Notes: a model not told the origin generated them from the sequence alone. Positions 46,991 to 59,149 are shown, counted from the first letter of the stretch. The stretch is 64,000 nt of DNA from Cryptomeria japonica (GCF_030272615.1 NC_081406.1:261259386-261323385), one strand, 5' to 3'. Translations and numbers: made by a program.

Positions 46991-47438
46991 ATTAGAGACG
47001 TCACATCAGACACTCCAGACATTGTTTGTTTGTATTGCATACTATCTATCTATTTATCACCCTTAAACACTTTCCTCTGCCATTCTCCAATTGCTCTCTT
47101 CTAGGCAGCTGATGAGCTTGTTTCCATGTCATTCAAGATAATGCCTACTTGCTTTCTTTTAGGAAATTTGCTTGCACATGACTCTTCAACTTGTATGTTT
47201 CTGCTTCCGTATAGATATAAATTTTAATTCACACTCAGATAATAATTAAATAAAATTAGCATTTGTAAAGAAAATATTTAGTCATTTGATGTTACATATT
47301 ATTTGATGGAATGATCCTAGACAATTCTTGGAGAAAGGAAACATCATTGATAATCATTTTTTGCAAATAACACTGAATCAAATAAATTAAAAATGTTTCA
47401 TGTAATTTTGAAAAGTAGAACTCGTTCAATGCTTTCAT
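46379..47438. repeat. Inverted repeat, right arm (1060 bp)
   Basis: Reverse complement of 45268-46327, equal in length, with a limited number of differences visible by eye. Ends caatgctttcat. Confidence 0.93.
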
Positions 47439-47880
47439 GCACCAATGGAAAAGTCATCTAACCCACACCATTATGCATAATAGAACAAATCAATATAATA
47501 GGCTATTATAAAGAATATATACAAAAATATGAAAGAACATTAAATTACCATTACAAACCCATAAACCATTAAATAGTGAAAATAGATATAAATTTGTAAA
47601 TGTCTCCCTATAAACACCACAACCATAACCAAAACAAAAAAAGTTCTTACCCGCAAAAACTTAGCTGGTGAGTTGCAAGTCTACAACATCTCTTAGATGA
47701 TCAAACCGTTTCTTAATTTTGTTCTTCTAGTTAGTCAATGGATTTAGTTGCATGTTCAAGTTTTCTATTTGAAGCCTTTTGTTTCCCTATATTTGAGACA
47801 TAATAAAATTCTTGTGAGTAGGAAATTGATTCAGGAGTTACGTGTGAAGAATTTGGCAAAGTAAATGATGACAATCAAAC
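47439..47880. other. Spacer inside the CACTA element
   Basis: AT-rich; no coding motif recognised. Connects the inverted repeat to further DRM fragments. Confidence 0.5.
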
Positions 47881-47885
47881 TCAAA

Positions 47886-48245
47886 TTTTATCTGTCTTGA
47901 TTAAAGAATTTTATCCTGATGGCATTAAATTAAAGTTCTTTCTCTATTTTTTGGTGATCTCTGGAGAAGAGGTTGCTTTGCATCGACCTAGGATACATTT
48001 AACTTGTGTTGTATCTGTGGAAATATGTATCCTAGGACGATGCAATGTAGCCTCTGCTCCACCAATACCAAATAGAAGAGAAAGTACTTTAATTTAAAGC
48101 CATCAAAATAAAATGTTTTCAAGACATATATTAGGTATAAAAGGAAGCCTACCCTGTCATTTGAAGGGGTTTACCTACAATTAAAGTGATCTCTTAATTA
48201 TAAAATCAAGCATTCATCAAGAATTGAAGGAGAAATCAAGTTAAT
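47886..48245 (+). pseudogene. DRM fragment, SAM-binding region, copy 1 of a direct repeat
   Basis: Encodes LSVLIKEFYPDGIK, then across a frame change EEVALHRPRIHLTCVVSVEI. In the alternative frame the start of motif I is visible (KVLSLFFG). This matches the DRM segment LSVLK..FP.GI.VLSLF.GIGG.EVALHRL....VVSVEI, the S-adenosylmethionine-binding motif I region that comes late in DRM proteins because their motifs are circularly permuted. A similar unit is at 48634-49014. One deleted base and later stops make it inactive. Confidence 0.85.
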
Positions 48246-48569
48246 AAAGATATTTAATAAAGATATCATCTTTTAAATTAAGAAATGGGCAGGAGATTAA
48301 GAATACAAACCTTCCATATTGCACACTTCAAGGTATATTAAAATCAGTTTAAAGTGTATTCATTTAGGGACCTTTCATAAAATATTCTCAACTTACATAT
48401 CATAAAAGGATCTTAAAATATTCATTGTTTATAATGATCAGAATTTGGTTGTTCCATACACCTTCCTTTACTATTTTAAAAATATCATTGACCAAAATAT
48501 TGTGCAGCAGTAATATGGAGTGCATTTCATCTATTTTATGTCTAAATATTTCATCATACCACTTTCTTT
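48246..48569. other. Spacer between DRM direct repeats
   Basis: AT-rich, no recognised content; separates the two direct copies. Confidence 0.5.
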
Positions 48570-49014
48570 TCAGCGGTGACTGATCGATTGTGGTGTTTGG
48601 GTAATGCATTCCAAATAGATCCAGTTGCATACCATTTATCTGTCTTGATTAAAGACTTTTATCCTAATGGCATTAAATTAAAGTTCTTTCTCTATTTTTT
48701 GGTTATCTCTGGAGAAGAGGTTGCTTTGCATTGACCTGGGATACATTTAACTTGTGTTGTATCTGTGGAAATATGTATCCTAGGACGATGCAACACAACC
48801 TCTACTCCACCAATACCAGATAGAAGAGAAAGTACTTTAATTTAAAGTCATCAGGATAAAATGCTTTCAAGACATATATAAGGTATAAAAGGAAGCCTAC
48901 CCTATCATTTGAAGGGGTCTACCTACAATTCAAGTGATCTCTTAGTTATAAAATCATTTCAATTCCAAGTGAACAGGCAATCAAGCATTGAAGGAGAATT
49001 CAAGTTGGTGCAGG
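48570..49014 (+). pseudogene. DRM fragment, copy 2, spanning the inverted-repeat breakpoint
   Basis: From 48584 it reads DRLWCLGNAFQIDPVAYHLS and on through VLIKDFYPNGIK to EEVALH and IHLTCVVSVEI. It thus keeps the segment that is split in the inverted repeat, and shows the original order. From 48634 it is a direct repeat of 47886-48245, continuing into non-coding DNA (agtgatctctta...). It has the same one-base loss in motif I as copy 1, so both copies descend from one damaged copy. A stop follows EEVALH. Confidence 0.85.
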
Positions 49015-49429
49015 TGCATTTGGAAGACAAAAGGACTCAACGAAGCCATTAAAGACTTTTGAAGGTCTTAGGAGTGAAAAGCCAATCAATTATGATGTCT
49101 TAAGGGGGCAGCCTTAAACAACACACACTAAGTTTTGACTGCTTAGGTGTGTTGTGGGCCCATTCCTTCCCTTGACGTCCCTTCTCGTCTGTTTCCGTTA
49201 AAAAGACAATCACCGTTAGCATTTGAATTCAAATAGTGTTCTCACGTTTGACTGCATAGAACAAACCAAATGGCATAAGAAACTCTCATCTACCTCGCAG
49301 CTGTCATAGAATACCTTCCCAAGGAGATATTCTCATGTCATTTCCTACTTTATGCTGTCGATGAAATATATAAGTGTCCTTACAATGCAGTCAATGCAAC
49401 AAATAGATTTCCATTTCGATCAGTTTTAT
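49015..49429. other. Spacer inside the CACTA element
   Basis: No convincing gene; the end leads into a PPR-like frame. Confidence 0.45.
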
Positions 49430-49823
49430 TTGCCAATGTACTCTCTACCTATGCCAAAATGGGAGCTTTGGAATAGAGTATGGGCTTCCATCAAGGCAGA
49501 AGGTAAGGGCAATTAATATCAGATGCTTATGGTTGGAAATGCTCTGTTTGACATGTTTGGAAAATGTGGAAGTATAGACATGAAAGCGCATGAACTGTTT
49601 AGTGAGATGCATCAAAGAAACACGATCTAATGAAATGCTATGATTGTAGGATATGCACAAGATGTGTTTGAAATGGATTTAGAAACTTTCAACCAAATGT
49701 GACTAGTGAGTATAGATGTTGTAGTGCAACTGCCCAGGTACACATGCATGCAAAATATGTAAGCTTATATAAGGCACATGATCTATTTGACATAATGCCT
49801 CAAAGATCACCCAATATCCAATG
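49430..49823 (+). pseudogene. Pentatricopeptide-repeat (PPR) gene fragment
   Basis: Degenerate PPR repeats: ANVLSTYAKMGALE, then VGNALFDMFGKCGSIDMKAH, ELFSEMHQRNTI, stop, NAMIVGYAQDVFEMD, and a last piece KAHDLFDIMPQRSPN. The motifs VGNALVDMYGKCGS and A..LF..M..R..ISWNAMI are hallmarks of plant PLS-class PPR proteins, which bind organelle RNA. Stops and frame changes rule out function. It is probably a second captured gene, although an old genomic pseudogene is possible. Confidence 0.8.
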
Positions 49824-52800
49824 ACGGTTGGGAGAAAGAAAACATCAATTTCTTGATAATCTTAAATATTTCTTTATTCATCACTATAAATCTATTATGA
49901 ATTTAGTCTCAATATTGCAAAAATTTATTCTATTATGAATGCAATATTTAGGGATGTAATCTTTATATATATTTTTTAATTAGGAAAAGGTCCTAATAGA
50001 ATCCCCAACTAATTAATCTAGAGAAAGATACCACTAAAGAAAGAAATTCAATCCTCACCACTATGGTCTTGAAGGCTTTTAAGACACTTGGATTCCTATT
50101 TTGGCCTGCTTTTCCTTGACCCTGTGTTAAGATAGTAAACTAGTTTGAGAGAATCTATTGGGTGGGAAATTGTGTATGGTTGCAATTATTTTCATGCATG
50201 GAAAGTGATTTAAAGTTTGGACCAATAGAGGATAAGTATTTCTTGAACCTTCAAGGACATGTGTAGAGCACCGCATGGATGTTTCTCCATTATTGAACTC
50301 TTTGAATATGTAAGTAAATTATTTTAGGTTGATGACACAGTAAGTGTGGTATTTGTCTTTTCGATATGTTGTGGATAATATTAATCAAATATGGAATTTT
50401 TTTGATGCTATATACACTATGTTTTGGATTGAATTTAGGTAAGCGAAGAGGTAATGGAAGAATAAAAGAGGTACACAAAGGAAGAAGAGTGAAATAGGTG
50501 GTTTGGGATGGAGGTTACAAGTATCTATGATAATTTGTATGGATAATTTGTTGTCTATAAAGAGGCAAATAAGCTATCACAACTTCAACATGAATGAATG
50601 CCTCATCTACAGAAGAAAAAGGTACCTCTAATGGTTTCAAAATTTGTCAAAATAGTTATTATATACCAAATAATGAAGTGGAATATCCTTTAGGTAACTA
50701 ATATTATCTTCAAACTATTTATTTTGATTTTCATCATATCCTTTCCATGTGCATTTCCCTTGGTTTTAGTCCCATTTTTTCTTTATTTTATTCAAAACCA
50801 AATTTATAGATGCCTCTACTTGTCTCACCACTCATTAATTGTTTGGGATTTTCATTCCATTCACCAAGGTTGGCATCTATTCTAAGACTTTGTGTCATGG
50901 CCAAGCTAAATGATTTGCCTCTAGTTTCTCTCCAATCTAGTCACCTAGTAGCATGTGAAATCTATCTCTTCCTAATTATTATTCTCTCCATCTTGTTAAT
51001 GGCCATTTCATTAATGAATCCTTCCTCATAATTTTGGATAAGTGAGACAATGTTAGCTCAAGGAATCTTTTCAATCCTCTTTCAAGATTCTTTCCCAAGT
51101 AATAATCTTGCATATTGGAAAATAAATTACGCTTCTATTTTTCCAAGTTACTCTTCCTTATAATGTTTAGATTTATTCTAAAGTTCTCATTGTGACTCAT
51201 GTTTACTACTCTTCCTATTAGCTCATTCCAATATCTCCTACAAAAATATGGAATGATTACATTTATATTTTATTTGTGTCTCCTAAATATCCACAAAATT
51301 TGGAACAATAATACAATTTTTTAATAATATTTAATTGTAAAAGAAAGGATTAAAATGGAACTAAACACTCTAAATAAATTAATTAGGGTTAAGGGGATAA
51401 ACTAGGATCAATTCATGAAGGCAAGATTTGTTATCTCAAAATTAATAGATTCATGCAAGAAAAGAAATATTAAATCTAGAGACAAAATTCTTGAAAAATT
51501 TAGCTAGCTAAAAGCGACAGAATGTTGTCAAGCTCTCATTTTTGTCTAGACTGGCAAAGGTTGTAGAGGAGAAATCACTATTGAACTTACCCCTATCTCA
51601 TATAACCCTATGTTGGCTAGGCCCCACAATAATTAGAAGATCCTAATTACTACTGTCCTAAACCTTGCATTGACCATCACAATTTCACAGTGAATTGAGT
51701 TAATTAGTCCATTAGCGAGATTGGGAAAGAGTTTTGTATTGAGTTAGGTGTTGGTGGAAGTTTTAAGGAGGTACACTATCATGATAATTAATGTTAGAGA
51801 GTGTTCTGTGAAGAAGAATGGCCACAAAAGGAGTGACTGTCCTAAGTGCTTGAGACTGTCAAAAAAAGTGAGTGTTGCAGCAGTGAATCTTCCTTTGACC
51901 TTTGTGTGTTTGGGAGGGTAAAGACCCACATATCAACTATCTACTTTGACATCCTAGCATGGTGTCCACCTACTCTAAAACCTTGTGGGCAATCTTTGTC
52001 TAATACTAACATATACATAACATGTGCCTCTCATATAACCCTATGTTGGCTAGGCCCCACCATAATTATAAGATCCTAATTACTAAAAACACTAGATTCT
52101 CCCCTAAAAGGTTGTTGAGTCATAGAAGGCCTAGCTTGATAGCCCTATAGTCTCTCATACCTAAAATATCCTTGTGTCTATGATGGTCAAATGTGACTAC
52201 CCTATGGCCCCTACTATGCTCTAGTAGACCTATGTCCCTAATATTGATACTATTGGGTTTTTCTTTGTAAATCATATAGTAAGTCTAAATTATCCTTTGA
52301 AGGATGGGGAGGCCTATGGACACTTTAGTCTCTTAATCAAGGTTACAAAATTCTCTCATGCCTCTTGTGTCCTCCCATGTACCTCCTTTTCCATAAGAGA
52401 CTTTGCCATAGCAACCCTAAAGTCATTTGGATTGGCCATGTGTAGGAAAACTAAAATTTTGGGCATTCCACCCCTAATGAAATATTTGACAAGTAACTTG
52501 TCTTGAATGTAATCTACAAACTACAAGAACTCCAAAAACTAACTCTCATGTTGAGCCACTATGAAACCTTATTATTTAAATTGTGAAACTCATGTATGCA
52601 TCTCTGTCAAAAATATTTTGAAATAGAACACACTTTGAAGCACTCCAAAATGGTATCTGGAGAGGGTTTCCAATGTGAGTTGGTGCATTTTATCCTCCCA
52701 GTACCACAATGTGGAAGCAATTCCTCTCAAAAATTGCATTGAAAATTATGCCTTTAGGTTGCTCACATATAGATGCAACCCTAAGCATAAGTCCAAGCTA

Positions 52801-54199
52801 ATTAGTAAACAAGACTTATCCTCAACCCCATTTGTGGATCTTAAAAATTTAGAGGATTGGAGATGAAGCAACTCTCGAATATGATCCTTTGGCTCATGAT
52901 ATGTGCTTGCTATAGTCTATACCTCTTGTATTTATGCATGATGAGGCTAGGTAATGTGTATTGATCAGTATTCTATCTCCTCTATATGTATTTCCCAAAT
53001 TCAAGGCGAACTCCTAATAAGCTCCTAAGATGCAAGTATATGCTCCTCTGCTACAAGTGGATCCTCATGGCTTGTAAGATTTGAGGTCCATACTCGGGCT
53101 ACTCATCTTGGTGAAAACTCTCAAAGTGATATGACCCTTCCTTCCATTTCCTGCACCTTATTTTCTAACCCACACCTCATAACCTTTACCTCACTTCCTA
53201 TCATTATTACCTTCCATCTACCTTTCATATCCCCTATCTTAACCTCCTCCACTTTCCTACATCATATCCTACTCCTTAACCTCATACACACTTACTTTTA
53301 CTTCACCTACCTAACCCCATTCCATTCTTCACATTCTTTTATCTCCCCCCATTCACTTTCCTACCTTCCAAACCCCTAACATATCCTAACTTACTCTTTT
53401 ACCATTACATCCTTCATCACTTACCTCCCTATCTTATCCTAACCCACACCTCATAACCTTATACCTCTCAGCTTCCATTTTATACCACCTTCCTAACGGT
53501 ACACTTATGCTCCCCTCCAAAACACTGAGAAAAAATAGCACTCGATCACTACACTTTGCTCTCACGGTTCTGCCGCAGGGATTTTCTGTCACTACCATAT
53601 ATACCAACATCCATAATTAGGATATATTTTACATAATGGCACTTGATCACACAAATTTAGGTCATCCATCCCCTTAATTAGGATATATTTTAAATATGGA
53701 AAGCAAGGTTAATATGTTTTAGGCTAACTATATTGTTCATTATTTAAAATGCAATGTTTAAATAATACATGATTGGAGGATTGTTCAATGGTTTATGTCT
53801 TGTAAGAAATTCTTCTTTTAAATCGATCATATCATATTACAGAAACCTCTCACCCTCTCTGCCATTGCCAATTAATCTGATAAATATATAATAAAATTTG
53901 AATCTAAATATTTGAATATGTATAACAATGAATTTGTTGATTATACCCTACCTTTTTCCTGCAGCGATTAAACCATTCCTACATCGTGCAGCGATTAAAC
54001 CCATAGGGAACTATGTCCACCTCCCTCCTTCATGTTCATTGGGGGACGACCCCTATCTGTATGTTCCCAATTGTGATCCCCATTGTGATCCCCTAATATG
54101 CCCCGAGACAATGCGAACTAAGATACCTTGGCAGGGCCTTTAGGTAGGCACTCGTTCGCTCGACTAGGAAGGGATGCTTACATGAATAGTTGTGGTTGA
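49824..54199. other. CACTA interior with dispersed short repeats, no gene
   Basis: AT-rich, no intact ORF. A direct repeat of about 65 bp (tcatataaccctatgttggc...) occurs at about 51597-51660 and 52031-52092. Another (aacccacacctcataacctt) occurs at 53167 and 53441, inside a pyrimidine-rich stretch (53130-53540). Confidence 0.55.
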
Positions 54200-54350
54200 A
54201 GCTAGTGAAGATGGATAGAGATTCGATAGTGTGGTATATATGTTTGCAAAATGTGGAAGCATCCGCAAAGCGGGTGAGCTGTTTGACAAAATGCCTCAAA
54301 GAGATGTCATTTCGGGGAACACAATGATGGGAATGGTGAATACTCAATGC
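54200..54350 (+). pseudogene. Second PPR gene fragment
   Basis: Reads VYMFAKCGSIRKAGELFDKM then PQRDVISGNTMMG, one clean PPR repeat (consensus MYAKCGSI..A..LFDKMPQRDVISWN). Both flanks are out of frame or stopped. It is separated from the first PPR fragment by 4.4 kb. Confidence 0.85.
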
Positions 54351-55439
54351 TAAAGGAAAAGAACCATAAAATTCATTTATTTACTTGATATTGGAGCACA
54401 AGTCTTAGGATAAAAACCTATCAAGAGCCTAGAATTGAGGGTTAATCATTTTGCCAAATCACTTGGAGTTGTGATCCAAGCTTCCTCTATTTTGAACTGT
54501 TTTGATATTAGGGCCTTTCTCTTAGCCTCATCAAATACTTGATCCCAAATAGACTCATTCAGCTCTAAACCAAAAACCCAATAACACTTCCAACATCATT
54601 AAATATTTAATAAACTTTTCAAAAGATCTTTTTGTTATTTATGGGAATTTTTTAACAATTACATAATTCTCATATAGACTGGAATAGAACAATAAACACA
54701 TGTAAAAGATTTTTCCACAACAACATCTACTACTGAAAGTTTGCACCATTACATGCACCTGCAAATTCATATTTTAACATAAAAATGATACAGGACAATA
54801 ATAATTTAAAATAAATGTCCACCACACATCTGATCTCCTTCAAGATAACCATTAAAATATGAAGTACACAACCTATCTTCCCTACAATGAGGAAAATACA
54901 AATTATCTAACACTAGAAGATGCAACCAACTTCACTCCAATGGCTTCCTGAAAACCAAAGCAAGATCTATCTAGCCATAGTTGGAAATTTTTCATACCAT
55001 TTAAAATAATGTCTCCCATTACCAGCGACTGATTGATCAATGTCAGCTAGTGTCCGCCTCCACTTCCACCAAATCATACTCCATCTCCACTTCCAGCCTG
55101 ACATGGCAGTGACGTCAGATATACAGCATAAAGGAAGCTCTTATTGCGGGTGAACTTCTTCCTCCATCCGTAGCTCTTATTGCTATTGACGGAGGCCCAG
55201 ACGTCGTCGTTTGCACAACCCATTTTGGGCTCCCTTGCCGTCATCCTCGCTGGTTATGTGTCAGCCCTTGGCACTTTGTGCCCGTGGAACTTTGTGCCCC
55301 CGTTCCCCGCTGCGGCCATGTTTGTCACACCAATGATCTTCCCCGCCATGATTAAATCCACAGGTTCGCTACAAAGGCGGGACGAATGAGAGGCGGGATT
55401 TATGAAATGACTTGGTCTTTTCTTTTTTTTTAAGTAATG
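54351..55439. other. CACTA interior; possible captured exon near 55180-55388
   Basis: Mostly AT-rich. The stretch 55050-55400 is distinctly GC-richer than its surroundings and has 60-70-codon open frames on both strands (plus: PILGSLAVILAGYVSALGTL). The composition suggests captured coding DNA, but I do not recognise it. Confidence 0.35.
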
Positions 55440-55651
55440 CACACGGTCGTCGGAATTTCGATGAACGTGGGAACTTTTTCTTAAAAAACCAAAATGTCAT
55501 TGCCAATTCCTTCTCCATCGAAACCAAATGTTGCATTATCATCAGAATTCTGACAAAATCGGGCATTTTTTCAAAAAAAAATCAAGTTTGATCACAATAT
55601 ACCTTCTCTATCAGAAACCTCCGTCGGAATTTTAGGCTAAATGTATTAGTG
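55440..55651 (-). repeat. Right subterminal repeat region and end of the first CACTA
   Basis: Contains gtcgtcggaatttcgatgaa, atcagaattctgacaaaatc and cctccgtcggaattttaggc, then ends atgtattagtg. Confidence 0.75.
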
Positions 55652-56242
55652 CGTGAAGATGGCACAAAGAGGAAATAGGAATGGTGGAGTGCATCAGAAT
55701 GCAAACCCTACTATGATGGAAATGTTGAGAGGAATTACAACCCAATTAGAAGCTATTGAAACAACCTAGAGAAGAGGTAGACATATTGAAGATGTGAATG
55801 AAGATGAGGAAGAAGAAGCACCAGCAGAACAAGCAACAAATCCACCAGCGATCAATCCATAAGAGGAAATGTTTTTTAGGCTTTTGATTAGGGCAAACAC
55901 CAAACCACATTTCACCCCACTAGAGTATGATGGCAATTTGGATTCATATGAATTGATGGATTGGATCTCGTAGATGGAGAAGTATTTTGATTTTAAGAAT
56001 ACCGCAGAAGAAAGAAAGGTGAAATATTCTTGTACTAGGTTGAAAGGTCATGCATCTCTTTGGTGGGAATGTTTGCAGATTGATAGACAAAGAAGAGGTA
56101 AAGAGAATATTAAATCATGGGAGCAGATGGTTGCCAAGTTGAAATCAAAGTTTATGCCAGCTGATTATCAAGTGAACCTATTCCGAAAGTTACAAAACCT
56201 AAAGCAGAAACAATTGAGTGCAAAGGAGTATACTAAAGCATT
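55652..56242 (+). pseudogene. Ty3/gypsy gag, truncated by a second CACTA
   Basis: ATG at 55659 (MAQRGNRNGGVHQNANP). An acidic linker follows (EDVNEDEEEEAPAEQ), then the retrotransposon gag domain: FTPLEYDGNLDSYELMDWIS, KYFDFKNTAEERKVKYSC, LKGHASLWWECLQ, and WEQMVAKLKSKFMPADYQ ending in LSAKEYTKAF. Three in-frame stops break it. It ends exactly where CACTA begins at 56243. The primer site and LTR are at 43678-44472, displaced by the first CACTA. Confidence 0.85.
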
Positions 56243-56790
56243 CACTAACACATTTGGGGTCGTTTTTCGATGAACTATCATTCTAATTCCAACATATTAT
56301 TGTCGTAAATTCGACGAAACAATGAAATTTTTTCATCACTAAAATTTGGTCAGGTTATTCGACAAACAAATGTTTGACCAAATTCCGACGCCTTCTTTGT
56401 TGAAAGTTGATATATAATGTGGCGGTCTAATTCGTTGGAATTCCGACAAAGTCACGAATATTCCGACGAACCATGCACTGGGTTTTTTATCAAAATTTTG
56501 AGAAAAAAGGGTATTATGCTCCGATGAGAATGGTGCTCCTGCAATGAAATTTTTCGTCACAGGTACATCAATCCAATCGGATCATAGTGCCATTTTTGTC
56601 AGAATTCCAACTACAAATGCAAGGAAGCTTTGACGGGAATGGTGAACTGTCGAAACATAGTGTCCTTTTTTTTCAGAATTCTAACAAAAAATGCAAGGAA
56701 GCTCCAACGAGAGTGTTGTGTCTGTGACAAAATATGCGATGACCTATGTTGGGCATGTCCGTCAGAATTTTGACGAACAGGCTATATTTA
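56243..56790 (+). mobile_element. Left end of a second CACTA transposon
   Basis: Starts CACTAACACATTTGGGG, similar to the first CACTA ends. Dense gtcggaattc/gacgaa-type subterminal motifs follow to about 56785 (for example attccgacaaagtcacg, gtcagaattttgacgaacag). It interrupts gag. No right end is identified, so the element either extends past 64000 or has lost its end. Confidence 0.7.
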
Positions 56791-57858
56791 AAAAAAAACA
56801 AAAACAATTGCCATCAGGGAATATAGAGCATTGTAAATATGGAATATGATTTGATAAGCTTTCTCAAATATTGAACTACCCCTATATAACTCCTTACCTC
56901 AATGACTAACTAACTATGGTAAACTATATATTCTAACAATATACAAAATCAACAATCCCATATATTCTAACAATATAGCAACACAACCAAGATGGACTAT
57001 TTGGGTAATGAAGACCTTGATAAAACATGGATATGAGAGTGAGGAAAATGACTAACATGCAAAGCCTTGATGAAGATATGTAGCCATTATGCATTCTACT
57101 ACAGTACAATGACTAGTTATAGGTTAGAGATGACATACAAGGTCATGAAGGGTTAAAGGATGCAGAGATTACAATCAAGCAACACACTAAGATTATAGAG
57201 ATCTCAAACCACAAAGTGACCTCTCACAGTCCAGAAGAAAAGATGTTCATATACAAGGATTGGATCAAAAAAAATTGTAGTAAGTTAATGACAAAGAGTA
57301 GAAGCAGTTAACAACTTTACCCAAGTAAGGATTTGATCCAATGCCAAAGGTAGTTACAATGACGTAAGGTTAAAGGGGTATAAGGTTTAGATGAATGAGA
57401 ACATGATAGTGTCGTAGCAGCAATATGAATAAATATTTGATAGTCCCAAAGTCTGATAGACCTACAATACACAGTCAAAATAGTAACATCATTTAAACAA
57501 AAGGACAATTCACAGTTATATAGACTATCAAGAGTATCGATCACAACATAATGCAACCACTATCAGAAAATGTCAAAGATCAAGCTACATTGATAGTTCA
57601 AAGCCTCAACATAGAACCAAGATAAGCATTGAAGTAATTAAGAGGTGTATGAGCAACTATGGTAGTTAGGAAAGAAAAAACACAAGACAATGTATAGCAT
57701 CACAAATTCCAGTCATATGATAAAGGCATTAGGGACATGTTTCAATGTCAATGAAGAAGATGCCTTATCAAGGGACAATGATATTCATAAGATTGAAATT
57801 AATCACTAGCTAGGATGAAAAGGTGACCCTTGGAGTTACCAACTGAGCTGAACATCTA
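56791..57858. other. No gene recognised
   Basis: AT-rich sequence without conserved motifs; a repeated tctaacaatata occurs near 56930-56980. Confidence 0.45.
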
Positions 57859-58340
57859 GTGAATGTGATGGAACCAGTTCCTAAACAAGATAGACTAAAA
57901 CCTAAGATTGAACCTAATATCACCTTTACCCAAAGTGGTAACTCAAAGCATACACTTGATGGACCAATATACATTACTTCTATAACTAATGAAAAACCCA
58001 CATGTAGGGTGCTTATTGATCCACTACGTATGGTTAATATGAATACAAAAAAATATTTTTTTACATATGCATTATATCGAGACAATTATGATAGATCTGT
58101 AGTCTTGATTAAGGTGCACGATGGTTTCACTTGTCCCCACCATTGGTTCCATCACCCTCAAGTTAAACTTGAATTTAAAAGCTTCGATGTTCCTTTTACA
58201 ACTATTTATACCTTAGACTAATTTCATGTGAAGTTGGCTCATTTTTTAAGACAGTACCCTATGTAGTCCATTAAAATATTGAAGTTCTCAGTTCAAGGAC
58301 AAGTGTAAACTATATTTCATATCAGGTTTTATCCCTTGTT
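57859..58340 (+). pseudogene. Gypsy protease-region remnant
   Basis: Reads LDGPIYITSITNEKPTCRVL, IDPLRMVNMNTKKYF and, after a stop, FHVKLAHF ... LKFSVQGQ. It follows, block by block, the protease-like region of the gag-only element (GPLYIVAKVKNTPCRGVLIDPSCMVNV... FRVKLGYPW ... CLKFP). It has the same IDP in place of the usual protease DTG/DNG. Several stops. A decayed relative of the family at 4856-12679. Confidence 0.75.
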
Positions 58341-58799
58341 TAGACAACTATTTGGTGTATTTGGTGACTCCTAATTGCTAATCTTTGATCTGAGACTTAG
58401 ACAACTATTTGGTGTATTTGGTGAATGCCCTTTTAAATCGTTAAATGAATATTTCACTATGTAATCAACAATATGAATATAAACAACAAAATCTATTTTT
58501 TGTAATCAACAATATGAATATAAAGATCAAAATCTTAATCAAGGACCTTACCTTTGATGGTCTCCACTGAGTAACTTCTTGTGCTATTGTTTGTGCTGGC
58601 TCTGTTGGACCCTGCAATTAAGATTCAATACATACTATTCAATAAGATTAATAGTGGAGCATAATGAAATATTGAAAAGTGTGTTACCTTATTGAGCTTC
58701 TCTTTGTTTCAAGAATAGTTTAATATTCTCTACTTAACAGGCCAACCACGTGAAGGTGGAAGCTCATTTGGCCCTTCCCCACCCCCAACATGATTCTAA

Positions 58800-58965
58800 A
58801 ATCCCCGTTAACATATAACATTCATTAATTCTTCATCCATTAATAAAATATAACATTCATTAACACATAACATTCATTAACATTCATTGACACGTAATAT
58901 TCATCAACATTTATTAAAGCATATCATTCATTAACATTCATTAACACATAAAATTCATTCATTAA
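58800..58965. repeat. Minisatellite of ataacattcattaac units
   Basis: The 12-16-bp motif taacattcattaacacata recurs about ten times. Lies in a probable intron of the minus-strand gene. Confidence 0.75.
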
Positions 58966-59149
58966 GAAATAATATGATTACAATCATTTATTTTTAAAAT
59001 TTTTTTTGAAGCTAAGTAAACACTAAGTGGAGCATCATTTTATTCATTTTTTTTAACCTCTTCAATTGTTATGCCTTCTTCTCATGATCTTAAGGTATGC
59101 CTAGTCCTGTACTCATGACAAGGATACCTAGGCAAAGGGGGCTTCGTTG

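Larger units (their letters stand above)
44912..55651. mobile_element. CACTA-type DNA transposon (10.7 kb) carrying gene fragments
   Basis: Ends CACTAGTACATTC at 44912 and, inverted, CACTAATACATTT at 55651. The first roughly 30 bases of the two ends match well (including AAAATT and GACGG). Both ends carry dense short repeats around gtcggaattccgac, as CACTA elements do in their subterminal regions. The flanking trinucleotides are CAT and CGT, so the 3-bp target duplication is imperfect. No transposase is recognised, so it is non-autonomous. The cargo is DRM methyltransferase and PPR gene fragments. It sits in the leader of the gypsy-like element. Confidence 0.75.

Noticed and set aside
57395-57860. 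tagtg strings near 57400 and 57850 as right end of the second CACTA
   Set aside because: The preceding bases do not match the CACTA end and no gtcggaattc-type subterminal repeats surround them.
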